This document shows, one piece after another, positions 11,940 through 19,866 of a DNA stretch of 64,000 bases; position 1 is the stretch's first letter, and each line of letters opens with the position of its first letter. The notes beneath the pieces were generated by a model. That model saw only the letters and a list, made by a program, of their open reading frames with translations, did no database searches and was not told where the DNA came from. The position numbers and the translations under genes are program-made. Source of the stretch: an uncultured Solirubrobacterales bacterium (lineage in GTDB: Bacteria; Actinomycetota; Thermoleophilia; Solirubrobacterales; 70-9). The DNA is taken from assembly GCA_903939845.1 (NCBI GenBank), contig CAJAIJ010000053.1, positions 37,889-101,888 on the forward strand. The letters run 5' to 3'.

Positions 11940-12698
11940 ATGACCTGGTTGAAGAAAATCGCTGAGCCGGTCCGACGCATGCCCCGCGCGGCTCTGATCA
12001 CCGTCGGGATCGGCCTGCTCCTCTCGGTGATGATCTTCGGCCTGCGGTTCGTCGACCTCGGCCTCTCTGCCGAGCTCGACTGGGCCGTCACCGAAACCGT
12101 CGAGACCCCGGATCCCGTTGGGATCCCCGGGGGCGGCTCCATCGATCTGGCCCGAACCTCCGTTGCTTCGATCGCCCCCACCGACCGGGATGAGCTCATC
12201 TTTCGGGTTTCCGGGGTGGTCGTAGCCTCGAGCGACAGGGGTCCTCTGCGTGTCAGATGCGACATAGACGCTGCAGATCCCGAGACCACCGTTGCGAGGA
12301 CCCCAAAGAAGCGGGCGGCCTGGCCACGTCCGAGCGAGGACCTTGCGATTCAGGAAGTTCCGGAACTCCTGGTGATTTCATTCAGTGCCGACGGTGCCGA
12401 GACCCTGGGGCTCGAGGTCAGGGATTCTGTTCGGCGTTACACCGATTCCGCCGATCTCACGACCGTGATTTGGGACGGCTTCGAAGAGAGTTCCCAGAAC
12501 TGGGTTTGGGAGATTCCGAAGGGCACCCGGGGGGTCCCTGTGACTCTCGGCTACGCAGTCGTATTCAAGACCTCCGAGCGGCCAGCAGCAACGATCGACT
12601 GTCGGGCATCCATCGACGGGGGCCGTGACGCCGGGATCGAGGCCGGTGTCCTCCAGGAAACCTGGCCTGTCCCGGGCGAGACCGAAGACGCCGCCTGA
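11940..12698 (+). CDS. Membrane-anchored protein of unknown function
   Basis: I do not recognise this 252-aa family. It has a basic N-terminus (MTWLKKIAEPVRRMPR), one hydrophobic segment at about residues 18-36 (AALITVGIGLLLSVMIFGL), and then an acidic, soluble, probably extracytoplasmic domain containing two cysteines (VRCDIDA and TIDCRAS). This suggests a signal anchor and possibly one disulfide. It is separated by 110 bp from the acyltransferase and converges with the SRAP gene with a 14-bp gap, so it may be transcribed alone or with the acyltransferase. Confidence 0.65.
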   Translation: MTWLKKIAEPVRRMPRAALITVGIGLLLSVMIFGLRFVDLGLSAELDWAVTETVETPDPVGIPGGGSIDLARTSVASIAPTDRDELIFRVSGVVVASSDRGPLRVRCDIDAADPETTVARTPKKRAAWPRPSEDLAIQEVPELLVISFSADGAETLGLEVRDSVRRYTDSADLTTVIWDGFEESSQNWVWEIPKGTRGVPVTLGYAVVFKTSERPAATIDCRASIDGGRDAGIEAGVLQETWPVPGETEDAA

Positions 12699-12712
12699 GG
12701 CCGGAGGTCCGG

Positions 12713-13408
12713 CTACAGGGGCTCGAGGAGGTCGGGGCCCTCAGGGACCGCACCTACCCTGTTGAGCGCCGTGTTCGCCATTCGGGATGAGAGTCGCGCC
12801 GGATCGAGCGGGTTCAGGATTGCGCGGGCTCCCTGCGGTGAGGTCGTGTCGTCCATCCATTCCGCTTCCTGTACTCGGTCCGGAAGGATCGCCGGCATTC
12901 GATCGTGGATCGGTGCGACGGCTTCGTTCGCCTCGACCGTGATCACCGTGCAGGAGACGAGCCTCTTTCCTTCCCACTCACGCTCAGTGCAGAGGCCAGC
13001 CATCGCGAAGGTCTGCCCCTCGTCCACCGTGAACCTGACCGGACGCTTCGGGCCTCCCGCCTCCCCTGGTCCGGTCCACTCGAAAAAACCGTCAGCCGGT
13101 ATGAGGCACCTGCGCACAGAAGATCGGACCAGGGGTCCGTAGGCCCGGCTCTCGAGAACCGTTTCCGAGCGGGCGTTGATCATTCGGTAACCGGTCTTGA
13201 GATCGGGCGCCCACGCCGGAACGAGGCCCCATCTCGCCGCCTCCGCCACTCTGTCGCCATCGTCGACGGCGTGGATGATCAGGACCTCCTGACCAGGGGC
13301 GGCATTGAAGCGACCGAGCAGCCGGTCCAGAGGGTCGGGCATCGCGACACCGAACCTCGCCTCGAGCTGTCTCGGGTCGGCTCCGGTCAAGGTGAACCTT
13401 CCGCACAT
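12713..13408 (-). CDS. SOS response-associated peptidase (SRAP; YedK/HMCES family)
   Basis: Family members crosslink covalently to abasic sites in single-stranded DNA through Cys2 after removal of Met1, shielding them from cleavage. The invariant MCGRFTL start, the FFEWTG glutamate and IHDRMPAIL histidine are all present; length is 231 aa. The start is fixed by the need for Cys2. It is a single-gene unit between convergent and tandem neighbours. I found no convincing LexA-type operator in the short upstream gap. Confidence 0.92.
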   Translation of the reverse strand: MCGRFTLTGADPRQLEARFGVAMPDPLDRLLGRFNAAPGQEVLIIHAVDDGDRVAEAARWGLVPAWAPDLKTGYRMINARSETVLESRAYGPLVRSSVRRCLIPADGFFEWTGPGEAGGPKRPVRFTVDEGQTFAMAGLCTEREWEGKRLVSCTVITVEANEAVAPIHDRMPAILPDRVQEAEWMDDTTSPQGARAILNPLDPARLSSRMANTALNRVGAVPEGPDLLEPL

Positions 13409-13458
13409 GGCCCCATTATCGGGCAGAGGTGGCCCGTAAAGAGAGACCGCTCAGGAAA

Positions 13459-14415
13459 TCAGGGGCAGAGATCGGGTCTGGACCGATACCACTCGAAGGC
13501 CTCACGCAGGCCGGTATCGAGGTCCGTCCGGGCACGCCATCCCGTCAGGTCGAAGAGGCGCGACGGATCGACGAACTGGTCGTCTATCTCGCCCTCGGGA
13601 GGACCGTCTGCGAGCTCCGACTTCCCGAACTCGTTCCCGGTCGTCCTGCCTGTCGCCTCGATGACGTCTGCCACAGACGTCGGAATTCCAGTTCCTGCGT
13701 TCACTGCGAGACCGTGGCCACGACCTGCGGCCAGAGCATCGGCGAGGGTGAGGTAGGCCGTGACCGCGTCGGACACGTGGAGAAAGTCCCGTCTCGGTGA
13801 CCCGTCGGAACGAAACCTGGGCTCGCGCCGATGGACGGCGGCCGCCATGAGTTCCGGCACGATCCGGGAGAAGTTGAGATCGCCCCCGCCGTAGACGTTG
13901 GCGAGCCTGGTGACCGCGACCGGAACCCCTGCGGCAGATGAATAGCTTCTGGCGATGACGTCGGTTGCAGCCTTGCTGGCCTCATAGGTTGCCGCCGGCT
14001 CGAGCGGCTGGTCCTCACTGTAGGGAAGCGATGTAGAAGGACCGTAGGCCTTGTCGGAGGATGCGACGACCACCGCCTCGGGGCCGGCCGCACGACAGGC
14101 CTCGAGGACTCTCCAGGTTCCCTCGACGTTGCTACGAAAGGTGCCGAGGGGATCGCTGGCGGCAGGTCCGACCAGTGTCTGGGCCGCGAGGTGGAACACC
14201 CGGTCCATGCCCGCGACCGCCGAGCTCGTCACCGCCCCGTCCGCGACATCCCCGGAAATCACCTCCACCTCCTCGAGGATGCCACGAGCCGAGAGTCCGG
14301 CAAACGAAGGTCGAGGGAGGTCGAGCACCCTGACGTCGTCGCCCCGCTCCAGGAGCTCCATGCAGATCGCGCTTCCGATGAAGCCCTGACCGCCCGTCAC
14401 GAGGACTTGAGCCAC
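13459..14415 (-). CDS. rfbG: NAD-dependent CDP-glucose 4,6-dehydratase-like epimerase/dehydratase
   Basis: Extended SDR expected to convert CDP-glucose to CDP-4-keto-6-deoxyglucose. The N-terminal NAD fold is VLVTGGQGFIGS; the serine-containing SSDKAYG motif typical of CDP-glucose dehydratases and the YEASK catalytic pair follow, then NVYGGGDLNFSRIVPE. I choose the GTG giving VAQVLVTGG (318 aa), which lies in the last codons of the cytidylyltransferase gene (19-bp overlap); the longer track start runs antisense-like residues through that gene. The dehydratase assignment rests on these motifs and on the neighbour. Confidence 0.82.
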   Translation of the reverse strand: MAQVLVTGGQGFIGSAICMELLERGDDVRVLDLPRPSFAGLSARGILEEVEVISGDVADGAVTSSAVAGMDRVFHLAAQTLVGPAASDPLGTFRSNVEGTWRVLEACRAAGPEAVVVASSDKAYGPSTSLPYSEDQPLEPAATYEASKAATDVIARSYSSAAGVPVAVTRLANVYGGGDLNFSRIVPELMAAAVHRREPRFRSDGSPRRDFLHVSDAVTAYLTLADALAAGRGHGLAVNAGTGIPTSVADVIEATGRTTGNEFGKSELADGPPEGEIDDQFVDPSRLFDLTGWRARTDLDTGLREAFEWYRSRPDLCP

Positions 14416-15110
14416 GAAGCCCTCCCCTGGTCCCAGAGATCGTTGACGGCGACAAGATCCTTGTAGGTGTCTACGCAGTCCCAGAACCCGCGATGGCGGT
14501 AGGCCATCAACTGGTCGGCGGAAGCGAGCCCGGTCAGCGGACCCTCCTCGAGCACGTCGTCCTCCTCGATGAAGTCGAGCGCCCCGGGCTCCAGGCAGAG
14601 GAAGCCGCCGTTGATCCATTGGTCGACCCTGGGCTTCTCGACGAAGGCCTCGACACGGTCGTCCTCGCCGATCCTCGCCACTCCCCACTGGAGATTCGGC
14701 CTGACGGTGGTCATGGTTGCGAGGCGGCCGTGGGACTGATGAAAGGCCAGCAGTGCCTGAAGATCGATGTCCGCGAGACCATCGACATAGGTCAGGCAGA
14801 AGGTCTCGTCTCCGATTGCGTCAGCCGCCCTCCTGACCCTCCCGCCGGTCGGCGTGTCGAGGCCGGTGTCGAGCGCCGTGCATTCGATCCCGTCGAGGGA
14901 AGGCTCCGAAGCGATGTAGTCCTCGATCATCTGGCCGAGGTAGCCGGTGAGGAGAACGAAGCGTTCGAACCCCTGGGTCCTGTAGATGGTGATGACGTGC
15001 CAGAGCAGGGGCCGGCCACCGACCTCGACCAGGGCCTTCGGCAGCTCACCGGTCTTCTCCCGAAGACGGGTGCCCCTGCCGCCGCAGAGGATCAGGACCG
15101 GGGGCTTCAG
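14397..15110 (-). CDS. rfbF: Glucose-1-phosphate cytidylyltransferase, probable CTG start
   Basis: Nucleotidyltransferase making CDP-glucose from CTP and glucose-1-phosphate. The catalytic loop LILCGGRGTRLREKTGELPK is present but lies upstream of the first ATG/GTG/TTG; the track ORF (177 aa) starts 60 residues too late. The frame extends to a CTG whose last two bases are the first two of the metO stop (CTGA), giving 237 aa, near the family length. Further motifs are GGRVRRAADAIGDETFC, YVDGLADID and EKPRVDQWINGGF. The CTG start is inferred from homology and the 4-bp overlap; a sequencing error or other rare start is possible. Confidence 0.8.
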   Translation of the reverse strand: MKPPVLILCGGRGTRLREKTGELPKALVEVGGRPLLWHVITIYRTQGFERFVLLTGYLGQMIEDYIASEPSLDGIECTALDTGLDTPTGGRVRRAADAIGDETFCLTYVDGLADIDLQALLAFHQSHGRLATMTTVRPNLQWGVARIGEDDRVEAFVEKPRVDQWINGGFLCLEPGALDFIEEDDVLEEGPLTGLASADQLMAYRHRGFWDCVDTYKDLVAVNDLWDQGRASWLKSS

Positions 15111-15376
15111 CCGCCGGCCACGGCGGGCAGGATGGTCAGCTCGGACCCGTCTTCGACGATCGTTTCGAGCCCATCTCCGAAACGAATGTCCTCGCCTCCG
15201 AGATAAACATTCACGAATCGCCTCAGCTGGCCGCCTTCGGTGATCCGCTCCCTCAGGTCGGGACTCTCGAGAAAGAGCGCCTCGAGGACCTCGCCGACGG
15301 TCTCGCCGCCGAGTTCGACTTCGGCCCTGCCGCCGGCAGAGGGCCTCAACTGTGTGGGGATCTTTACGGTGACCAT
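15107..15376 (-). CDS. metO: MoaD/ThiS-family sulfur-carrier protein, MetO-like
   Basis: An 89-aa beta-grasp (ubiquitin-like) protein ending LPAVAGG, so the C-terminal GG needed for adenylation and thiocarboxylation is exposed without processing. Conserved RRFVNVYLGGEDIRF is typical of the carriers found next to threonine-synthase-like genes in actinobacteria. It starts 3 bp after the metM stop and overlaps the next gene by 4 bp. I recall a reported Streptomyces system in which such a carrier (MetO) gives sulfur to MetM; assignment here is by synteny. A MoaD role in molybdopterin is less likely because no moa genes are nearby. Confidence 0.8.
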   Translation of the reverse strand: MVTVKIPTQLRPSAGGRAEVELGGETVGEVLEALFLESPDLRERITEGGQLRRFVNVYLGGEDIRFGDGLETIVEDGSELTILPAVAGG

Positions 15377-15379
15377 CGT

Positions 15380-16615
15380 TCAGGCGAAAGTGGTCGCGAA
15401 AGTCGATTCGAAACTCTCGACCGTCGGTTCTATCTCGCGGAGCGAGAAGGTATCGCGATTTGCGTCGAGGGTCTTGAGACCCTCGCCGGTTATGTACACG
15501 ACGACCTTCTCACCGTCGGCGAGTTCGCCCCGCTCAGCCAGCTTGGCGAGGACGGCAGTGGTGACTCCGCCCGCCGTCTCGGTGAAGATGCCGGTGGTCT
15601 CAGCGAGGAGCCGGATCCCGGCGCGAATCTCGTCGTCGGTGACGGAGTCCACCCCTCCCCCGGTCCTCCTGGCCTGATCCAGCGCATAGGGTCCATCTGC
15701 GGGGTCTCCGATCGCGAGACTCTTGGCGATGGTGTCGGGCTTCTGGGGCCGACAGAAGTCCTCGCCGTCCCGGAATGCCGCCGCCACCGGCGAACAGCCC
15801 TCGGCCTGGGCCCCGTTGAAGACGGGCGTGTCGCCTTCGACCAGCCCAACCTCCTGCCACTCGGAGAACCCACGCCCGATCTTGGTGAACAGAGACCCCG
15901 ACGCGATCGGACAGACGACGCGATCGGGAAGCCTCCAGCCGAGCTGCTCGATGGTTTCGAAGGCCAGTGTCTTCGACCCTTCCGAGTAGTACGGCCGCAG
16001 GTTCACGTTGACGAAGGCCCAGGGCTTCTCGTCCGAGAGCTGCGTGCAGAGCCGGTTGACGTCGTCGTAGTTGCCCTTGACACCCACCAGGTTGCTCCCG
16101 TAGATGTCGGTGGCCAGGAGCTTTTGCTCCTCGAGGTTGGACGGAACGAAGACGTAGCAGTCGAAACCGCCGGCAGCGGCATTGGCCGCAACCGAATTCG
16201 CCAGATTGCCGGTCGAGGCACAGGCGACGGTCTGGTACCCGAGCTCCCGTGCCTTGGCCAGGGCAACCGAGACGACCCTGTCCTTGAATGAGTGGGTCGG
16301 ATTCGCGGCATCGTTCTTGACCCAGATCTCGGCACCGGTCCCGAGAGCCTCGGCGAGGCGATCGGCCTTGATCAGAGGAGTCATGCCGGGCTCCAATGGT
16401 CCGACCTCCGGCCTGCCACCGGTGAAAGGCAGGAAGTCGAGGTAGCGCCAGATTCCGTTCGATCCGGCCTGAATCCTCCTTCGCGCTTCATCCGGCTCGA
16501 GACCCGAGTGGTCGTAGCGCACCTCGAGTGGTCCGAAACACTGCCCACAGAAATAGGCGGCCCCTAAATCCAGGGTCGCTCCACACTCCTTGCATCCGAG
16601 TTCCACAGCTGACAT
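15380..16615 (-). CDS. metM: Threonine synthase-family PLP enzyme (thrC-like), probable MetM-type homocysteine synthase
   Basis: A 411-aa PLP enzyme with an N-terminal zinc ribbon (CKECGATL...YFCGQCFG) and the PLP lysine in NPTHSFKDRVVS; STGNLANS binds phosphate. It would usually be annotated threonine synthase. Three facts favour a methionine role: a SAM-I riboswitch controls it, a GG-ended sulfur carrier follows by 3 bp, and the sequence resembles the actinobacterial class (PYYSEGSKTLAFE) that I recall being shown to make homocysteine from O-phosphohomoserine with a carrier thiocarboxylate. Substrate is the same as for ThrC, so true threonine synthase remains the alternative. Shine-Dalgarno GGAAAGGA precedes the ATG. 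Confidence 0.82.
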   Translation of the reverse strand: MSAVELGCKECGATLDLGAAYFCGQCFGPLEVRYDHSGLEPDEARRRIQAGSNGIWRYLDFLPFTGGRPEVGPLEPGMTPLIKADRLAEALGTGAEIWVKNDAANPTHSFKDRVVSVALAKARELGYQTVACASTGNLANSVAANAAAGGFDCYVFVPSNLEEQKLLATDIYGSNLVGVKGNYDDVNRLCTQLSDEKPWAFVNVNLRPYYSEGSKTLAFETIEQLGWRLPDRVVCPIASGSLFTKIGRGFSEWQEVGLVEGDTPVFNGAQAEGCSPVAAAFRDGEDFCRPQKPDTIAKSLAIGDPADGPYALDQARRTGGGVDSVTDDEIRAGIRLLAETTGIFTETAGGVTTAVLAKLAERGELADGEKVVVYITGEGLKTLDANRDTFSLREIEPTVESFESTFATTFA

Positions 16616-16644
16616 CCGACCGTTCCTTTCCTAGTCCAAATATG

Positions 16645-16670
16645 AAAAAACCTTCGCCCGTGGGCGAAGG
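16645..16670 (-). terminator. Rho-independent terminator of the SAM riboswitch
   Basis: Minus-strand CCTTCGCCCACGGGCGAAGG forms a perfect 9-bp stem with a 2-nt loop followed by TTTTTT. It lies between the SAM aptamer and metM. The CCCAC in its 5' arm and loop is complementary to GTGGG in the 3' strand of aptamer helix P1, so P1 formation (SAM bound) and antitermination are mutually exclusive. Confidence 0.93.
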
Positions 16671-16687
16671 TCCGGTCGGACTTTCCC

Positions 16688-16796
16688 CCACATCTACCGG
16701 CTGACTGCCGATGGATTTGGCACCTTCTTCGGAGACGAGCTCCGATTGGTTGCCGGGGTTTCACTGGGCCATTTCCCTCCACCCCTCTTGATGTGG
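16688..16796 (-). ncRNA. SAM-I (S-box) riboswitch aptamer
   Basis: Read on the minus strand, the segment carries the S-box core: P1 CCACATC pairing with GATGTGG at the far end, AAGAGGGGTGGAGGGA, TGGCCC, GTGAAACCCCGGCAACC and GGTGCCAAATCC in the correct order over 109 nt. These are the hallmark conserved blocks of SAM-I. Together with the downstream terminator it should switch off metM-metO transcription when S-adenosylmethionine is plentiful. The rest of the 16616-16963 gap holds the metM Shine-Dalgarno and the divergent corA leader; I could not assign promoters confidently. Confidence 0.95.
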
Positions 16797-16963
16797 CGAC
16801 TGCTATGTGGCCGGGAAGATAACAGAACGACCCGTTGGTCGCCGTGCCTTCGGATCATTCGGGGATGGCTCCGTGCCTTCACATCCCTTTCATGCGCAAC
16901 GACCGGCTTTCCCTTACCCTTGGGCCATGGAGACGAAGCGTTCGGAAATGAATGGAGGCGGCG

Positions 16964-17980
16964 ATGCCGAGCCTCCCTCGTCTCAAGAGGCCCCGTGAAG
17001 CGGTTCCTTCCGCTGCACCGGTGGCCGCACCCGAGATAAAGGCCCCGCGGGTCGAGGAGATCTCATCGAACGGTCTCCGCTGGTTCAACGTCGAGCAGCC
17101 CGGCAGCCTCGAACAGGCATGGCTCCAGGAGCACTTCGCCTTTCACGCACTCGACCTCGAAGATGTCCTTTCCCGGAATCAGAGGCCGAAGATCGACGAA
17201 TATCCGGACTACCTCTTCCTCGTCGTCCACATCCCGGTCTTCAACAGCAAGGTCGGGAGGCTCGGAACCGGCGAGCTGGACATGTTCGTCGGCCCGGACT
17301 TCGTGGTCACGCTCCCGAACCAGCCTCTCCCACCAGTCGAATACCTCTTCGGGAGGTGTCAGTCCGACGCAGACTTCAGGGAGGCCATCTTCGCCCGCGG
17401 TGCCGGCTACCTCATGTATCGACTCGTCGACGACTCTTTCGATTACTGCTTCCCGATGCTCCGGAAGATCTCGAACAAGCTCGACGGTCTCGAGGATGAG
17501 ATCTTCGAAGGGCGCTCGGACGATGTCGTGCGCGACATCTCGAATCTGAAGCAGGAGATCATCAACTTCCGAAAGGTGATCCGACCCCAACGGACCGTTC
17601 TGGGTGATCTCGAGAAGGTGAAAGGTCGCTACCTGACCGAGGAGATCGATCTCGAGATCTACTTCGATGACATCGCGGATGCACACGAGCGAATCTGGGA
17701 CCTGCTCGAGAACTACAAGGAGGTCGTCGTCGGTCTCGAGGAGACCAACGAATCGATCCTGAGCCACCGCTCGATGGAACGCCTCAACGTCCTGACGGCC
17801 ATCACTGTGATCGTTCTGCCGCTGACCCTGATCGCCTCGGTATTCGGCATGAACGTGGGTCTGCCTGGAGGTGGCATCCCCCAGTCCTCCGGGCTCGCAA
17901 CTTTCCTGACCGTGATCGGCGTGATGGTCGCCCTCGGCGTCGGGATGGTCGCCTTCTTTCGCATTCGGCGTTGGCTGTAG
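16964..17980 (+). CDS. corA: Magnesium/cobalt transporter CorA
   Basis: Pentameric inner-membrane divalent-cation channel. A long cytoplasmic funnel domain is followed by two C-terminal membrane segments; the selectivity motif GMN occurs in SVFGMNVGLPGG at the end of the first. A basic tail (RIRRWL) lies inside. Two in-frame ATGs compete: the second (MPSLPRLKRPREAV, 338 aa) is preceded by GGAGG at about 6-nt spacing, while the first contains that sequence, so I choose the second. It is divergent from the SAM riboswitch operon and 12 bp upstream of the HIT gene. Confidence 0.94.
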   Translation: MPSLPRLKRPREAVPSAAPVAAPEIKAPRVEEISSNGLRWFNVEQPGSLEQAWLQEHFAFHALDLEDVLSRNQRPKIDEYPDYLFLVVHIPVFNSKVGRLGTGELDMFVGPDFVVTLPNQPLPPVEYLFGRCQSDADFREAIFARGAGYLMYRLVDDSFDYCFPMLRKISNKLDGLEDEIFEGRSDDVVRDISNLKQEIINFRKVIRPQRTVLGDLEKVKGRYLTEEIDLEIYFDDIADAHERIWDLLENYKEVVVGLEETNESILSHRSMERLNVLTAITVIVLPLTLIASVFGMNVGLPGGGIPQSSGLATFLTVIGVMVALGVGMVAFFRIRRWL

Positions 17981-17992
17981 CCTGAGGCCTTC

Positions 17993-18508
17993 ATGACTCC
18001 GAACCGAATCTGGGCTCCGTGGCGCCTCGAATACGTCAAGGATGCCTCCAAGGACGAGGAGGACGCCTGCGTCTTTTGCGCCAAGCCGGCCCTGGGTGAC
18101 GACGAGACAGCCTTGATCGTCCATCGGGGCGAGACCTGCTTCGTGATCCTCAATCTCTATCCCTACACGAACGGACACCTCATGGTCACCCCGTTCGAGC
18201 ACTGCGGGCGACTCCAGGACCTGCCTGCAGAGACCACTGCCGAGATGCTCGAACTCTCGAAGATCGCCATGAGCCGACTCGAGACCGTCTACCGCCCTCA
18301 CGGTTTCAACGTCGGGTTCAATCAGGGCCGTGCAGCAGGGGCGGGAGTCGAGCACCACATCCACATGCACGTCGTTCCCCGCTGGGGAGGCGACACGAAC
18401 TTCATGCCGGTCATTGCCGACCACAGGGTCATGCCCCAGTCCCTCGAAGACAGCTACCGGGCCCTGGTCGGAGCGTTCGCTGACCCCACGACCGGGCCTG
18501 ATTCATGA
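17993..18508 (+). CDS. HIT-domain nucleotide hydrolase/transferase
   Basis: Histidine-triad protein of 171 aa acting on nucleotide phosphates; the triad is in EHHIHMHVVPRW, and an N-terminal CVFC pair may bind zinc. Actinobacterial relatives include diadenosine tetraphosphate phosphorylases, so Ap4A turnover is a plausible role, but substrate cannot be read from sequence. It is 12 bp after corA and overlaps the phosphomannomutase start by 4 bp, suggesting co-translation. Confidence 0.88.
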   Translation: MTPNRIWAPWRLEYVKDASKDEEDACVFCAKPALGDDETALIVHRGETCFVILNLYPYTNGHLMVTPFEHCGRLQDLPAETTAEMLELSKIAMSRLETVYRPHGFNVGFNQGRAAGAGVEHHIHMHVVPRWGGDTNFMPVIADHRVMPQSLEDSYRALVGAFADPTTGPDS

Positions 18509-19866
18509 GCGGGATATTCAAGGCCTACGACATCCGCGGAGTCCACGGTTCCGAGATGGACGAAAGCGATGCCCGGAGAATAGGAAGGGCCTTCGTCGAG
18601 GTTCTTGCCGGCCTTCGGTCCAAGGCACCCAAAGACCTTCGGATCGGACTCGGCCGGGATATGCGCCTTACCGCTCCGGCCATGGCCGAGGCGGTCAGGG
18701 ACGGGATGGTCGAGCAGGGGGCAGAGGTCCTCGACGCCGGCATGGTCGGAACCGAGATGCTCTACTTCCTCGTCGGTGACCACGGTCTGGACGGCGGTGC
18801 CATGGTTACGGCCTCCCACAACCCGAAGGCCTACACCGGAATCAAGCTGGTTCGTGAAGGTGCCCTGGCCCTGTCTGGCGAGGCCGGAATCGGCGAGATC
18901 GCGAAGATGATCGATCGAGGAATCCCGGATTCGACCGGGGCGGGAAGTCACTCCGCCGTCGACGTGTATCCGGCCTACCGCGACAAGGTCATCGGCTTCG
19001 TGGATCCGAGCCGAATCGGTCCGCTGAAGGTCGTGGTCGACGGAGGCAACGGCATGGCCGGTCCGATGGTCGGTCCGATCCTGCGTGACCTGGAGCTCGA
19101 ACTGACCGAGCTCTACTTCGAACCCGACGGTGAGTTCCCCGACCACGAACCGAATCCCCTCCTGGAGGAGAACCGGCGATTGATTTCCGAGACCGTCCGG
19201 GAGACCGGCGCCGATCTCGGAATCGCCTGGGACGGGGATGCTGACCGTTGCTTCTTCATCGATGAGACCGGTGCCTTTTGCGACGGAGACTTCATCTGCG
19301 CACTCCTCGCACGTTCACTGCTGGAGTCCGCGCCGGGTGCCCGGGTCCTCTTCGACCCCCGCTCCAGTCGTGCCGTCCCGGAAACCGTCGACGCCGCCGG
19401 TGGCTCGACGGCACTGTCGAGAGTCGGACACGCCTTCTTCAAGAAGCGAATGCGCGAGGAGGGGGCCGTTTTCGGCGGGGAGGTCTCGGGCCACTACTAC
19501 TTCCGTGATTTCTACTGCGCCGACTCGGGCGCGATCCCCGCTCTGCTGATTCTCGAGATGGTCTCGACCCAGGGAAACTCGCTCGGAGAAATGATGAATG
19601 AGTTCCGTTCCCGATATTTCATATCCGGCGAGATCAACTCATCGGTGCCCGAGCCGGTCGAGACGATCGGGGAGGTCCGCTCCCGGTTCAGCGACGGTGA
19701 GATCACCGAGCTCGATGGCCTCTCGGTGGACTACCCCGACTGGCACTTCAACCTGAGGCCCTCGAACACCGAGCCCCTTCTCAGGCTCAACCTCGAATCC
19801 CTCGTTTCGCTCGAAGACATGCAACTGCGCCGTGATGCAATCCTCAGGATGATCCGCGATGAGTAA
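18505..19866 (+). CDS. manB: Phosphomannomutase/phosphoglucomutase
   Basis: Alpha-D-phosphohexomutase interconverting mannose- or glucose-6-phosphate and the 1-phosphate, supplying GDP-mannose or UDP-glucose routes. The catalytic serine loop VTASHNPKAYTGIKL, the metal loop WDGDADRCFF, the sugar loop GGEVSGHYYF and the phosphate loop RPSNTEPLLRL are all present over 453 aa. It also would provide glucose-1-phosphate, the substrate of the RfbF-like enzyme about 3.4 kb away. It overlaps both neighbours by a few bases. Confidence 0.92.
   Translation: MSGIFKAYDIRGVHGSEMDESDARRIGRAFVEVLAGLRSKAPKDLRIGLGRDMRLTAPAMAEAVRDGMVEQGAEVLDAGMVGTEMLYFLVGDHGLDGGAMVTASHNPKAYTGIKLVREGALALSGEAGIGEIAKMIDRGIPDSTGAGSHSAVDVYPAYRDKVIGFVDPSRIGPLKVVVDGGNGMAGPMVGPILRDLELELTELYFEPDGEFPDHEPNPLLEENRRLISETVRETGADLGIAWDGDADRCFFIDETGAFCDGDFICALLARSLLESAPGARVLFDPRSSRAVPETVDAAGGSTALSRVGHAFFKKRMREEGAVFGGEVSGHYYFRDFYCADSGAIPALLILEMVSTQGNSLGEMMNEFRSRYFISGEINSSVPEPVETIGEVRSRFSDGEITELDGLSVDYPDWHFNLRPSNTEPLLRLNLESLVSLEDMQLRRDAILRMIRDE

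Noticed and set aside
15107-15376. MoaD for molybdopterin synthesis or ThiS for thiamine
   Set aside because: No moa or thi genes nearby; tight coupling to the ThrC-like gene and SAM riboswitch argue for amino-acid sulfur transfer.
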